A stretch of 64,000 nucleotides of DNA from the NCBI RefSeq assembly GCF_001906925.1, contig NZ_MRWQ01000008.1, forward strand, positions 175,743 through 239,742, in the 5' to 3' direction. Shown piece by piece: positions 1-9,775 of the stretch. This DNA comes from Domibacillus mangrovi. GTDB taxonomy: Bacteria; Bacillota; Bacilli; Bacillales; Domibacillaceae. The notes below the pieces were generated by a model. That model made no database searches, had not been told where the DNA came from, and saw only the letters and a program-made list of their open reading frames with translations. Every line of letters begins with the position of its first letter. Position 1 is the stretch's first letter. The translations under genes and the position numbers were made by a program.

Positions 1-2
1 AA

Positions 3-521
3 GCGGCAGCAAGTCAACGCGTTGAAGTAACGGTTGATACAACAGCCGAACAGTTTGACGGAGCGCTTGTTACCGTCAGTCAATACCCTGAAGAAGAACC
101 ATCTGTAAAACGACGAAGTCTATATCCGTTTTCAGCACAGCTAAGCGGTATTGAATCTTCTGACCTGTATCCTGGTTTGAAAGCGAATGTGAATGTTATT
201 ACGGCAGAAGCACTTGAAGCGGTCACAATTCCCGGCACATCCATTTTAAAAAGCAATAAAAAAACATATGTTGTCATTATGAACACACAAGGGAAACTGG
301 AACGCCGCCTCATTGAAACAGACTTAACCGTCGATGGTATTTTTCAAGTAACCGACGGTGTTGAATCAGGCGAAGCGATCGTCGTTCACCCACATGAATT
401 AGTGATGAAAGGCGGTCCGTTCATTACACCGATTCATGCAGCTCATGTAAAAAAGAAGACGTTTAATGATTTATCCCGTACAGATAAAATGAAATATATA
501 TTAATAGGTGTTTTATCATAA
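3..521 (+). CDS. Efflux RND transporter periplasmic adaptor (HlyD/MFP family), C-terminal part
   Basis: The reading frame is open from the left window edge to a TAA at 519-521, so only the last ~172 residues of the protein are present. The visible part has the beta-rich end of a membrane-fusion adaptor: a stretch ending in YPGLKANVNVITAEAL, then IPGTSILKSNKKTYVVIMN, then an ESGEAIVVHPHELVMKGG-type hairpin. This matches the beta-barrel and membrane-proximal domains of HlyD/MacA-like adaptors, which couple inner-membrane exporters to export. The last ~30 residues are lysine-rich and unremarkable. The exporter partner would lie to the left or be unlinked. Family is fairly sure; substrate unknown. 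Confidence 0.6.
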   Translation, partial: AAASQRVEVTVDTTAEQFDGALVTVSQYPEEEPSVKRRSLYPFSAQLSGIESSDLYPGLKANVNVITAEALEAVTIPGTSILKSNKKTYVVIMNTQGKLERRLIETDLTVDGIFQVTDGVESGEAIVVHPHELVMKGGPFITPIHAAHVKKKTFNDLSRTDKMKYILIGVLS

Positions 522-524
522 TCC

Positions 525-566
525 ATACGCATTCTGCCTTCATTGCTAGCAGAATGCGTATTTTTT
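525..566 (+). terminator. Rho-independent terminator after the adaptor gene
   Basis: A 13-bp stem (ATACGCATTCTGC paired with GCAGAATGCGTAT) encloses a short loop and is followed by six T. It begins four bases after the stop codon. Confidence 0.9.
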
Positions 567-610
567 ATTCTTTCCCTTCTTATCTATCATTCTTTCAAAA
601 AAATTGACAA

Positions 611-642
611 AAAAGCCGCTAATCAACGGGTGATCAGCGGCT
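611..642 (-). terminator. Rho-independent terminator of the subtilisin-like protease gene
   Basis: Read on the minus strand, GCCGCTGATCA pairs with TGATTAGCGGC (one G-U) and is followed by TTTTTTG. It lies just past the stop codon of the S8 peptidase. Confidence 0.85.
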
Positions 643-647
643 GCTTT

Positions 648-3600
648 TTACTTTTTCACAATTAATTCATACGGTGCAGTAGAAGCTGTACCGTTTGCTT
701 CACTTAGTTCGATAAAATACTTCCCTTTCGCGAGCTTTAGTGTACCGATTTCTTCGTCGTTCTGACCATAGCGGTCAAACGCGGCGACGAGTTTTCCTTT
801 TTCATTATACACTTCCACAACGCCATCCAAGTTTTGTCCGGCTGTGAGAGAAAGCGAAACCGTCCCTTCTTTCATCATGTTTAGTAAGAAGTGATCTGTA
901 TCACCGAATGGAACGCCCGCGTTAAAGTACCCGCGCGCCCCATATTTGCCGTTCACTGTTTTCAGCGGAAGTGGCTTCGTCGGTACATGATTGACGACTT
1001 TCGCATCACCGTCAGCAAACTGATTAAACGTCGCCCCGACTTTTATTTCATACGGTTGCAAGCTTGGGCCGGTTGGCAGGAATGAATTAACTTCTATAAA
1101 ATATCCTGTCTCTTCTTTCGCCGCAAATGACGTATTCACTTCCGGTTCAATAATAAATGAGAGTAGATCGGGACCGAAGACAGCAGCCTGTCTCATTTCA
1201 TCTGGATCCATTACCTTATCTCCATTCGTGTCTTCCACAATTGCACCGCTGAAAATATGTTCTTGACGCAGTTCATATGGAATGCTTACTTTTTGAATAG
1301 CTGTAAGCGCAGACGATGTAATATCAAGTGTATGAACGCGTGCTTTTCCATTATTCATAAAGTAGTAATAATCGATATCACCAGCTTGCACGAAGTAGTT
1401 TTTATATGATTTCCCAGCCTTAATGTCTAGCCCTTCTTCCGGCACGTTTTGATCATTATCCATTTCTGCCGGTACGTTTGCGACTTTTTTCGACTTAAGC
1501 ACATATGGATCTACTGAAATATTATATAAGTTATTCGTCAACTGGATAACGTATGTCGTTCCTTTTTTCAAGGCAATATTTAGTTCTGGTGAACGGCCCT
1601 TTCCATCAAGTAAACCCATCATTAAGCCCATTTCGCCGCCGCTGTCGTACACAGGTACAAGTGACTTTGTCTCTTCGTCATATTCCATGAACGTCATCGA
1701 TGCAAGCTGACTGTTTCCTTCATTAATCGAAAATTGATAAATGCCGTCCACTGAAGGCGTTAAACGGTAATAATCTTCATCATATTCCATCTGGAAATAA
1801 CCACTTTTATCTTGACCGATTGTGTAAGGTAGAGCTTTTTCCATTATGATGGCATCATAATTGTCTTCACCTTCCTTTTCATTGATCAATGAATCTTCTT
1901 TTATTTCACCATATTCACTTGGCGAAATCTTTTTATTTAATAGAGCATCTTCAAGCGTATCTTCTTTCGGCAATCCATCTTCGTCGGCCGGTATTTCACG
2001 TTCTTCCACATTCATCGTATACGGATAAGCAGATGAACGATATGCCCCTCCATTCATCTCATCAATATCCATCGATAATAAGTCAAGCAGCGATCCCCCA
2101 AATAAATCATTGCTGAATGTGGCATTCGTTACATTAATATGGTAATCGACTCCCGGTACAGCCTGGAATGACAATGTCTCCCCTTCATTAGTGGCACCAT
2201 TGTTTGTATACGCAATTTCGTAATAGCCTCTTTCCTCTTCACTTTCTTCTATTATGGAAGCCGATACCGCAGAATCGACACCTGGCAGTCCTGAAATCGA
2301 GACAGACAACAATTTCGGCTCCTCCACAGACAGTGTAAAATAATCTGTATCCGGTGCTTCTTCTTCATTTGTATACATGGTGAAATCATGTTTCACAAAT
2401 GGCAGTGATGTAATTGTAATTGGGTTTTCTTCCGAAGTCGCGTCTGGTGTAATGGGTTCTACTTTTTCCGCCATCAATGTGAAAGATGACTTACCAGATT
2501 CACTGTAATTGCCGTTTGAATCTTTTACACCTATTAACAATGTACCTAATTCGGCTGCTGTATATAAGTTACCTTCTTGTTTACCTACACGTGTTGCATC
2601 TACATCGCGTACATATTCCAGTTCCCCATTTTCCGGTGCAAAATATAACTCCATCGCATAATCGTAGCGGTGACTTCCATTCAGCACAGTCTGGACATGC
2701 TCACCTTCTGCAAGATTCACCTTATACCAGTGCATCGCGCCCGGTGATGTAAACGAACCTGTAAATGTTTGTTTACCCGATATGACTTCTTCCGCTGTTT
2801 GAAGTAATTCTTCTCCCGATTCTTCAGGACGAGCCGGCAGTTGGCTTATATCAAAAGTCAACGCGTTAAGCGGATTGATTAACCCGTTACCATACGTTAA
2901 ATCATACCCTTTTTCACCAAGATCGGTCGCCGTCTTTTCTAAAATATATTCAATCTCAAAAGCCGTTAATTCAGGGTATTTCGATTTCAATAAACCGGCT
3001 GTCGCAGCCACCATTGGCGAGGCCATTGACGTACCGGTCAAGCGGTCAAATTTGGACCCTGATTCTGAGCCATAAGCTGTGCTGTAAATATTTTCACCTG
3101 GTGCCACCACATCAACCGATGCGCCGTAGTTGGAACTGTCAGACAGCTTTTTGCCTCCATCCACATTGCCGACGCTGATCACGCCAGGGTATGCTGCCGG
3201 ATACATAGATGTATCTGTTGACGCATTCCCCGCTGCTGCAACGACAACGGTACCTGAATCAATGGCATATTGAACCGCTTCCTGGATGAGCGGGGATGGC
3301 ATATAGTCACCAAGACTTAAATTAATGACATCGGCTCCCTTATCAACGGAATAAACGATGCCGTCTGCAATCGTGTAATCATTTGCGCCTATACTTCCAT
3401 TGAAAACATCAACTGGCAAGATTTTTGCATTTGGGAATACACCGTGACCTCCGAGCCCGTTATCTTTTACAGACGCAATAATGCCGGCAACGTGCGTCCC
3501 ATGCAAATCACGGACCGGATTTCGAGCTGGCTTAACCGCATTGTATGGCGCAAGTAAATTTGCTTTTAACTCAGGGTGCTTATAATCAACACCGCCGTCC

Positions 3601-4052
3601 ACAACGGCTATCGTTACATCATTTTTACCGGCATATTGAAGTGCCTTGTCCATATTTAAAAGGGCTAGGTGATCCATTTTGCTTTTTTTCGGATCCGATG
3701 TGGCAGCCAATCGTTTATATTGCACACTCGGTGTCATCGCGACAATTTCAGAACGCGTTTTATAGACATCGAGCACATCACTTAATTTTTTTGATTTGGG
3801 AATGTGAACGACATCATACCCAAGGGACGGCAGACGTTTGATGATTGCGACACCGGCCTTTTTATGTACACTTTTTGGTAGCGCTTTTGAATATTTAATA
3901 ACGAGTGTCTGTGAATCGGTCATTTTCTGATCTTGCTGTGCGGCTTTATACTGCGCTTCTTTTTGTTCAGCCGGTGTTTCAGCAAGTACGGTTCCCGGTA
4001 TGATGAGCGCGGCACTGACGGCTGCGGCCATCATCTTTTTCCAATTGTTCAC
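648..4052 (-). CDS. Secreted S8 (subtilisin-like) serine peptidase, 1134 aa
   Basis: The protein is a secreted protease. Residues 1-24 form a signal peptide (MNNWKKMM followed by a hydrophobic core and VLAE). A pro-domain-like segment follows (about 45-120), then a subtilase domain with the full triad: Asp152 in VVDGGVDYKHP, His184 in HGTHVAG and Ser342 in GTSMASPM, plus the oxyanion-hole region AAAGNAS. About 700 residues of beta-rich, acidic pre-peptidase-C-like repeats follow, ending in YELIVKK, a typical PPC end. At 1134 residues it is three times the size of secreted subtilisins. No SLH or LPXTG anchor is visible. A GTG start is supported by GGGGGA seven bases upstream. Substrate is unknown. 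Confidence 0.9.
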   Translation of the reverse strand: MNNWKKMMAAAVSAALIIPGTVLAETPAEQKEAQYKAAQQDQKMTDSQTLVIKYSKALPKSVHKKAGVAIIKRLPSLGYDVVHIPKSKKLSDVLDVYKTRSEIVAMTPSVQYKRLAATSDPKKSKMDHLALLNMDKALQYAGKNDVTIAVVDGGVDYKHPELKANLLAPYNAVKPARNPVRDLHGTHVAGIIASVKDNGLGGHGVFPNAKILPVDVFNGSIGANDYTIADGIVYSVDKGADVINLSLGDYMPSPLIQEAVQYAIDSGTVVVAAAGNASTDTSMYPAAYPGVISVGNVDGGKKLSDSSNYGASVDVVAPGENIYSTAYGSESGSKFDRLTGTSMASPMVAATAGLLKSKYPELTAFEIEYILEKTATDLGEKGYDLTYGNGLINPLNALTFDISQLPARPEESGEELLQTAEEVISGKQTFTGSFTSPGAMHWYKVNLAEGEHVQTVLNGSHRYDYAMELYFAPENGELEYVRDVDATRVGKQEGNLYTAAELGTLLIGVKDSNGNYSESGKSSFTLMAEKVEPITPDATSEENPITITSLPFVKHDFTMYTNEEEAPDTDYFTLSVEEPKLLSVSISGLPGVDSAVSASIIEESEEERGYYEIAYTNNGATNEGETLSFQAVPGVDYHINVTNATFSNDLFGGSLLDLLSMDIDEMNGGAYRSSAYPYTMNVEEREIPADEDGLPKEDTLEDALLNKKISPSEYGEIKEDSLINEKEGEDNYDAIIMEKALPYTIGQDKSGYFQMEYDEDYYRLTPSVDGIYQFSINEGNSQLASMTFMEYDEETKSLVPVYDSGGEMGLMMGLLDGKGRSPELNIALKKGTTYVIQLTNNLYNISVDPYVLKSKKVANVPAEMDNDQNVPEEGLDIKAGKSYKNYFVQAGDIDYYYFMNNGKARVHTLDITSSALTAIQKVSIPYELRQEHIFSGAIVEDTNGDKVMDPDEMRQAAVFGPDLLSFIIEPEVNTSFAAKEETGYFIEVNSFLPTGPSLQPYEIKVGATFNQFADGDAKVVNHVPTKPLPLKTVNGKYGARGYFNAGVPFGDTDHFLLNMMKEGTVSLSLTAGQNLDGVVEVYNEKGKLVAAFDRYGQNDEEIGTLKLAKGKYFIELSEANGTASTAPYELIVKK

Positions 4053-4160
4053 GATGAATCCCCCATTCTCTTAATCTTCTTTCTATCATACATCTAAAAA
4101 CGAAAATTAGTTTCATCTTTTTTCATTATTTTGAATATTTTTCTTACCATTTTACGCATA

Positions 4161-4200
4161 AAAAAACAGCCCTGAAAATAAATTCAGGACCGTTTATTTT
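4161..4200 (-). terminator. Terminator of the serC-serA operon
   Basis: On the minus strand AACGGTCCTGAA pairs imperfectly with TTCAGGGCTGTT and is followed by TTTTTTT. It lies directly after the serA stop codon. Confidence 0.7.
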
Positions 4201-4201
4201 A

Positions 4202-5380
4202 TTAAATAATACGGGCTAAAATAACGCCTGGAACATTTAATAATTTTTCCGTTAAACTAGGGACAACTTCACCATTTACTTGGTTATCGATGTCAATCAG
4301 TGTATACGCGTAATCACCTTTACTGCGGTTGACCATGTCCGCAATGTTCAAGCTGTACTCAGACAATACACCTGTAATTTGACCAACCATATTTGGTACA
4401 TTTTTGTGTGCAACGGATACACGGCGTTTTCCTGTGAACGGAATTTCAACGTTACCGAAGTTGACTGAGTTTTTAATGTTGCCGGTTTCTAGATAATTTT
4501 TCATCTGAATAGCAGCCATCAACGCACAGTTTTCTTCTGACTCAGCTGTTGATGCACCTAGATGCGGGATTGGAATGACATTTTTCATGCCCAATACATT
4601 TTCATTCGGGAAATCTGTGATGTATTTGCCCACTTTTCCGCTATCAAGCGCCGCACGCATATCCTCTTCATTGACGAGCTCGCCGCGGGAGAAGTTCAAA
4701 ATACACGCACCATTTTTCATTGTTTTAAACGCTTCTTTATTAAACATGCCTCGTGTATCTTCTGTAAGCGGCACGTGAACTGTAATATAATCACTTGCTG
4801 CAAATAGCTGTTCAATCGTTAAAGCACGCTGTACATTGCGTGATAAGTTCCATGCTGTATCAACAGAAATGAATGGATCAAACCCGATGACATCCATATC
4901 AAGGTCTAACGCATTGTTCGCAACGAGTGCGCCGATATGACCGAGACCGATAACACCAAGTGTCTTTCCTTTTACTTCGCGGCCGACAAATTGCTTTTTG
5001 CCTGCTTCCACAAGTTTCGGAATCTCATCGCCTTGTCCTTTTAATTCTTTCGTCCAGCTTACACCGTCAAATAAATTACGGGAAACAGCCATGATCGTTG
5101 TTAAAATTAATTCTTTCACGGCGTTTGCATTTGCACCTGGCGTATTGAACACGACGACTCCGCGCTCTGTACATTCTTGAACCGGGATGTTGTTCACACC
5201 TGCACCGGCGCGAGCGATTGCTTTTACATTTCGATCAAGTACTGTGTCATGCAAATTGGCACTGCGAAGTAAAAGACCATCTGGGCTATTCGTTTCATCG
5301 TTCACTTGAAAGTTATCAGCATTTTCAAATACATTTAGACCAACATCCGCAATATTATTCATTGTTTTAATCGTATACAC
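4202..5380 (-). CDS. serA: D-3-phosphoglycerate dehydrogenase, short form with ACT domain
   Basis: This enzyme catalyses the first step of serine synthesis, oxidising 3-phosphoglycerate to 3-phosphohydroxypyruvate with NAD. The N-terminal half of the substrate-binding domain has GAGVNNIPVQECTERGVVVFNTPGANANAVKEL. The Rossmann domain carries GVIGLGHIGALVANNA, and the catalytic region has HVPLTEDTRGMFN, NFSRGELV and HLGASTAESEENCA. The C-terminal ~75 residues are an ACT domain (VPNMVGQITGVLSEYSLNI). At 392 residues it lacks the intervening domain of the ~525-residue B. subtilis type enzyme. It lies 4 bp downstream of serC and is clearly co-transcribed with it. Confidence 0.95.
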   Translation of the reverse strand: MYTIKTMNNIADVGLNVFENADNFQVNDETNSPDGLLLRSANLHDTVLDRNVKAIARAGAGVNNIPVQECTERGVVVFNTPGANANAVKELILTTIMAVSRNLFDGVSWTKELKGQGDEIPKLVEAGKKQFVGREVKGKTLGVIGLGHIGALVANNALDLDMDVIGFDPFISVDTAWNLSRNVQRALTIEQLFAASDYITVHVPLTEDTRGMFNKEAFKTMKNGACILNFSRGELVNEEDMRAALDSGKVGKYITDFPNENVLGMKNVIPIPHLGASTAESEENCALMAAIQMKNYLETGNIKNSVNFGNVEIPFTGKRRVSVAHKNVPNMVGQITGVLSEYSLNIADMVNRSKGDYAYTLIDIDNQVNGEVVPSLTEKLLNVPGVILARII

Positions 5381-5384
5381 GTTT

Positions 5385-6485
5385 TTACTTCCCTTCTTCT
5401 GTTGAATGAGTCTGTTCGAATTTTTTCATAAATGCAACGAGCGCCTCTACACCAGCAACTGGCATCGCATTGTACACACTTGCACGCATACCGCCGACAG
5501 AACGGTGACCTTTTAATGTCTCAAGACCGACTGCCTTCGCTTCTTTCACGAATAATGCATCGAGTTCATCGCTCGGAGATACAAATGGAATGTTCATGAG
5601 TGAACGGTCTTCTTTTTGTACAGGTGAACGAAAGAATGCAGATGTTTCTAAGTAATCGTATAAAAGAGCCGCTTTATCACGATTGATTTTTTCCATCGCT
5701 GCAATACCGCCGCGCTCTTCCAGCCATTCAAAAACGAGCTTCGCTACATACACACCAAATGTCGGCGGTGTGTTGTAAAGCGATCCGCTTTCTGAATGTG
5801 TTTTGTAATCAAGCATAACCGGAACAGATTTTCCTGCTTTACCGATTAAATCTTCACGAATAATGACGATTGTTAAACCGGCCGGACCGATATTTTTTTG
5901 CGCACCGGCATAAATAAGACCAAATTTCGAGACGTCAATTTCTTCCGACAAAATATTTGATGACATGTCCGCTACGAGCGGTACATTTCCTGTGTCCGGA
6001 ATATGGTTAAAAACCGTTCCTTCAATTGTATTATTTGTCGTAATATGTACATAATCCGCTTCTGCGTCAATCATATCCGCTGTAATTTCTGGAATGTAAC
6101 TATAATTTTTATCTTTTGAAGAGGCAATGACGCGAACTTCTCCATACTTTTGCGCTTCTTGAATCGCTTTTTTCGACCATGATCCTGTATCCACATAATC
6201 CGCTTTTTTACTGCCTGCAAACAAATTCATTGGGATCATCGCAAACTGCTGGGATGCGCCACCTTGAAGAAATAACACTTTGTAGTTATCCGGAATGTTC
6301 ATCAACTTGCGAAGAACCGCTTCCGCTGTTTCAATGATATCTGTAAACCATTTTGAACGGTGGCTCAGTTCCATAACAGACATGCCTGAACCTGCGTAAT
6401 TTGTAAGCTCTGATTGCGCTTTTTCCAGTACCTCAAGAGGCAGCATAGAAGGACCGGCTGAGAAATTATACACTCGTGTCATCAT
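5385..6485 (-). CDS. serC: Phosphoserine aminotransferase
   Basis: This PLP enzyme transaminates 3-phosphohydroxypyruvate with glutamate to give phosphoserine. The N-terminus has the family signature [16 protein letters not shown]. The lysine expected to bind PLP is in [15 protein letters not shown]. The phosphate-binding and dimer motifs [17 protein letters not shown] and [12 protein letters not shown] are present, and the C-terminus has the [12 protein letters not shown] motif. At 366 residues it is full length. It is first in the serC-serA operon, with GGAGAAAA before the ATG pair. Confidence 0.96.
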   Translation of the reverse strand: MMTRVYNFSAGPSMLPLEVLEKAQSELTNYAGSGMSVMELSHRSKWFTDIIETAEAVLRKLMNIPDNYKVLFLQGGASQQFAMIPMNLFAGSKKADYVDTGSWSKKAIQEAQKYGEVRVIASSKDKNYSYIPEITADMIDAEADYVHITTNNTIEGTVFNHIPDTGNVPLVADMSSNILSEEIDVSKFGLIYAGAQKNIGPAGLTIVIIREDLIGKAGKSVPVMLDYKTHSESGSLYNTPPTFGVYVAKLVFEWLEERGGIAAMEKINRDKAALLYDYLETSAFFRSPVQKEDRSLMNIPFVSPSDELDALFVKEAKAVGLETLKGHRSVGGMRASVYNAMPVAGVEALVAFMKKFEQTHSTEEGK

Positions 6486-6746
6486 TTTTCTCCTTTATTC
6501 GTGTTATTTTTAGGTATTTAAAAAATTTGTACTTTTTTGTACTTTATTGATATCCGAATTATAAAATAACACGGCGCACATATCAAGGGCAGTTCACCTA
6601 TCTTTTCAATGAAACCATCATTGTTTCCGCTTACATTGCCTGTTTCAAACGCTGTTTTTATTTACGAACATTTTGTTAATTTTTCATTTTTTCATTCGCT
6701 TTTTAGTCTAAGGATATCTTTTATCCTTACAATTTCCATAATTTAT
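6486..6746. other. serC upstream region, no gene recognised
   Basis: This AT-rich spacer lies between serC (minus) and the repeat copy at 6747. It should contain the serC promoter. I see no convincing T-box or riboswitch and no coding frame. Confidence 0.5.
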
Positions 6747-6893
6747 ATAAAGTGAAACTTCATTCAGTCGGGGTTAGGTTCTCATGCAGACGTTGTCACA
6801 GGACGTGACGATCTTATTCTGCGTTCCGCTTATCCTTCTTTTCTTTTCGTAGTCTTGAAGCGGGGATCTTACTGCCCGTTAATGCGGGATAAA
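6747..6893 (+). repeat. Structured ATAAA-bounded repeat, copy R1 (internally shortened)
   Basis: The copy starts ATAAAGTGAAACTTCATTCAG and ends CTGCCCGTTAATGCGGGATAAA. It keeps the loop hairpin GTCAC-AGGAC-GTGAC. Compared with the ~270-280-bp copies at 25778 and 53293 it lacks the middle hairpins, as if deleted between two GCTTATCC/GCTCATCC segments. It is in the same orientation as those copies. Confidence 0.85.
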
Positions 6894-7049
6894 ATAGTCT
6901 GTATACAGTGAAAAAACTTTGACGATTTAGGCCGTACTGAATATACCAATACTTGTTGAAACCTTTATATAGGACAGCTTTTTTTGTCATTTCAAATCGA
7001 AATAAATGGTATATAATGAAAATAAAATAGTTCGATTGGAGTGATTTTT

Positions 7050-8363
7050 TTGTACTGTTCAACATGCGGTGCTGAAATAAGTAGCCGTACCCGATTTTGT
7101 CCGGGATGCGGTTCAAAAAAAAGGAGGAAATTTTCATTTGTGAAATTGATCGGTTTCATGTGCATTGCTTTTATTTTAGCATTTGGCGGGATCATTTATT
7201 ACTTACTCGAAATGAGGGACACACAAACTACGATGCAAACGTCCAGTGGTGAGGAAAATTCAGCACCTGTTTCTGTACGAAAAACTGTAGCACCGCCTTC
7301 TGAAATCTCATCTAAAGATCAGCAATCACTAACTGACATCGTCGCCGTCACACAGAAAAAGGTCTATACCATCTTCAGCGATTACGGTCAAGGTTCTGGT
7401 TTTTTGATTAATGATCAAGGCGATGTGGCGACAAATGCACACGTTGTTGAAGGCAGTGTATATGTAACAGTGAAAGACATCGATGGGAAGGAACATGATG
7501 GAACCGTGATCGGCTACTCCACTGAAACTGATATTGCACTTATTCATGTTGTGGATTTTGTAGGCCGGGCTCCACTTAATCTAGAAACAAGTACGAAAGC
7601 GGAAGTCGGGGAAGAAGTGATCGCATTTGGCAGCCCGCTCGCTCTTGAAAATACAGCAACATTTGGCTACATTACTGGTGTCGATCGTAGTTTTGTTCTG
7701 GACCCTCATTCATACGATAATATTTATCAAACATCCGCTGCCATTGCACCTGGTAGCAGTGGCGGGCCGCTCGTTTCCAAAAAGACAGGCCGCGTTTTAG
7801 CTATTAATTCAGTTAAATTGACTTCTCAAGATGCAATAGGATTTAGCATTCCATTTAAAGATGTGAGCCATCTGCTGATGGAGTGGAGCCGTTCTCCTCT
7901 TTCAGAAACAGAAGTGAATAAACTATTTTATACGACAGACGGATTGTTATTTTTTGAAGAATATTGGGATGACAATGTGTATTTTGACGGTGGTGAGTAC
8001 AGCGATGATGCTGAGTATGACTTTTATGACATTCCAGAAGGCTGGGAATATGAAGAAAAAATGTACGAAGATGAAACTGTGGAAGAATTTCCTTATAACG
8101 AAGAACTTTATGAAGAAAAAGAGCTCCCTTTCATAGAACAAGATGATGAAGGTATAGAAGAAGTGCCCTTTGAAAGTTCGCCTATTGACGAGGTTCCTTT
8201 AGAAGAAACACCTGTTGAAGATGAGATGATCCCATTTATTAAAGATATAAATGATGATGGGGTGATTGATGTACATGATGTTACAGAAGATGTCAATTTA
8301 GACGGTATTATTGATGAGATTGACCTTCATGAGCTGCTATTGATGCAGAAAGCAGGAGGATGA
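7050..8363 (+). CDS. Membrane-anchored trypsin-like (HtrA-type) serine protease with zinc ribbon and EF-hands
   Basis: Domain order is unusual. Residues 1-22 form a zinc ribbon (CSTCG and CPGCG pairs). One membrane segment follows at about 29-54, then an S1C trypsin-like domain with His131 (TNAHVVEG), Asp161 (TETDIALIHV) and Ser237 (APGSSGGPLV). A ~130-residue Glu/Asp-rich tail with repeated EEVPFE/EEVPLE-type units follows. The tail ends in two EF-hand/dockerin-like calcium loops (DINDDGVIDVHDV, DVNLDGIIDEIDL). There is no PDZ domain. The start is TTG at 7050, with TTGGAGTGA upstream; a GTG at 7041 falls inside that ribosome site. Topology puts the zinc ribbon in the cytoplasm and the protease outside. 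Function is probably envelope protein quality control; this is inference. Confidence 0.85.
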   Translation: MYCSTCGAEISSRTRFCPGCGSKKRRKFSFVKLIGFMCIAFILAFGGIIYYLLEMRDTQTTMQTSSGEENSAPVSVRKTVAPPSEISSKDQQSLTDIVAVTQKKVYTIFSDYGQGSGFLINDQGDVATNAHVVEGSVYVTVKDIDGKEHDGTVIGYSTETDIALIHVVDFVGRAPLNLETSTKAEVGEEVIAFGSPLALENTATFGYITGVDRSFVLDPHSYDNIYQTSAAIAPGSSGGPLVSKKTGRVLAINSVKLTSQDAIGFSIPFKDVSHLLMEWSRSPLSETEVNKLFYTTDGLLFFEEYWDDNVYFDGGEYSDDAEYDFYDIPEGWEYEEKMYEDETVEEFPYNEELYEEKELPFIEQDDEGIEEVPFESSPIDEVPLEETPVEDEMIPFIKDINDDGVIDVHDVTEDVNLDGIIDEIDLHELLLMQKAGG

Positions 8364-8368
8364 ATCAA

Positions 8369-8398
8369 AACAGAACTCCATTTGGGTTCTGTTTTTTC
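8369..8398 (+). terminator. Terminator after the HtrA-like gene
   Basis: AACAGAACTC pairs with GGGTTCTGTT and is followed by TTTTTC, six bases after the stop codon. Confidence 0.9.
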
Positions 8399-8469
8399 GT
8401 GTGGCAAGATGATTTTTTTTAAAGTATAATGGCTACGGTTTATATGTTATTTAAGTAGGAGGTATTTTT

Positions 8470-9735
8470 TTGCGTACGTATCAAATTGATGAACGGCCGT
8501 CGATCCCGATATTGATCCCGCTCAGTCTTCAGCATTTATTCGCCATGTTCGGGTCAACGGTTCTCGTTCCGGTTTTGTTAGGTGTGAACCCCGCAACCAT
8601 TTTATTAATGAACGGAGTAGGTACACTCCTTTATATCTTCCTTTGTAAAGGACAAATTCCAGCATATCTCGGTTCCAGCTTTGCTTTTTTGTCACCGGTC
8701 TTTTTAGTCATGTCGAATGGAAGCTACAATCAGGCCCTCGGGGGTTTTATCGTTGTCGGGGTCATCTTTATGATTGTTTCCGGTATTATTAAAGTGGCCG
8801 GCATCGGCTGGATTGATGTTGTCTTTCCACCCGCTGCAATGGGCGCAATCGTAGCTGTTATTGGGCTTGAGCTCATTCCTGTTGCAGCAGGAATGGCCGG
8901 CATCATCTCACCAGATGGTGCAACAGACTGGTCACCAGACCGTCATACGATGATTGTCTCGATGCTGACGCTCGCTATTACGATTATCGGCAACGTTATG
9001 TTCCGTGGTTTTTTGAAAATCATCCCGATCTTAATTGGGATTATGTCTGGGTATGTGATTGCGGCCTTCTTTGGCATGGTGGACTTACAGCCAGTACGCG
9101 ATGCCAAATGGTTCGCTTTACCGGACTTTTACCGGCCTGAATTTGACTGGACGAGCATCGTCATCATTGTTCCCGCTGCTCTTGTCGTCATTGCTGAACA
9201 TATTGGGCACCTCGTCGTCACACAAAACATTGTCGATCGTGATTTAATGAAAAAACCAGGTCTCGGTGTTTCTTTGTTCGGGAATGGTATTTCAACCGTG
9301 TTATCCGGTTTTGTCGGGTCAACGCCGAATACGACATACGGCGAAAATATCGGTGTTCTAGCTTTGACGAAAGTGTATTCAACGTGGGTCATCGGCGGCG
9401 CAGCCGTGATGGCAGTTTTCTTATCATTTTTCGGCAAACTAGCCGCACTTATTTCAACGATTCCAACGGCCGTGATGGGTGGCATTTCATTACTTCTGTT
9501 CGGCATTATCGCCGTTTCTGGTTTACGGATGCTCGTTGAATCAAAAGTCGATTATTCAAAAACAACAAATATGATTTTAACAACCGTTGTGCTTGTAATC
9601 GGTTTATCTGGTGCTACATTTACTTGGGGGTACTTGCAGCTAAAAGGGATGGCACTTGCTACAGTGATTGCTATTTTATTGAGCCTTTTTTTTGCTCTCA
9701 TTCACAAATTAAAACTATCAAACGATCACGAATAA
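8470..9735 (+). CDS. uraA: Uracil permease (NCS2 family)
   Basis: This is an integral membrane proton-coupled uracil transporter of the nucleobase-cation symporter 2 family. The N-terminus (RPSIPILIPLSLQHLFAMFG) and LGSSFAFLSP are close to E. coli UraA. The conserved FPPAAMGAIVAVIGLEL segment and the later AEHIGHLVVT and STPNTTYGENIG substrate-site motifs are all present. It is full length (421 aa, about 12-14 membrane spans). The TTG start has AGGAGG six bases upstream. It is monocistronic, and no PyrR-type attenuator is obvious upstream. Confidence 0.93.
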   Translation: MRTYQIDERPSIPILIPLSLQHLFAMFGSTVLVPVLLGVNPATILLMNGVGTLLYIFLCKGQIPAYLGSSFAFLSPVFLVMSNGSYNQALGGFIVVGVIFMIVSGIIKVAGIGWIDVVFPPAAMGAIVAVIGLELIPVAAGMAGIISPDGATDWSPDRHTMIVSMLTLAITIIGNVMFRGFLKIIPILIGIMSGYVIAAFFGMVDLQPVRDAKWFALPDFYRPEFDWTSIVIIVPAALVVIAEHIGHLVVTQNIVDRDLMKKPGLGVSLFGNGISTVLSGFVGSTPNTTYGENIGVLALTKVYSTWVIGGAAVMAVFLSFFGKLAALISTIPTAVMGGISLLLFGIIAVSGLRMLVESKVDYSKTTNMILTTVVLVIGLSGATFTWGYLQLKGMALATVIAILLSLFFALIHKLKLSNDHE

Positions 9736-9738
9736 GGC

Positions 9739-9773
9739 AAAAAGGTATCCGGATTATCCTGATACCTTTTTTT
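9739..9773 (+). terminator. Bidirectional terminator between uraA and cvfB
   Basis: AAAAGGTATC pairs with GATACCTTTT across an 11-base loop. Flanking A and T runs let it serve both convergent genes. Confidence 0.88.
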
Positions 9774-9775
9774 GT

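Noticed and set aside
6486..6746. T-box leader for the serine genes
   Set aside because: No T-box sequence or specifier hairpin could be found before serC.
8399..8469. PyrR-binding attenuator before the uracil permease
   Set aside because: The 70-base leader has no terminator/antiterminator pair or PyrR-binding loop.
9129..9506. Minus-strand open frame within uraA
   Set aside because: Antisense by-product of codon bias in the permease; no ribosome site or recognisable motif.
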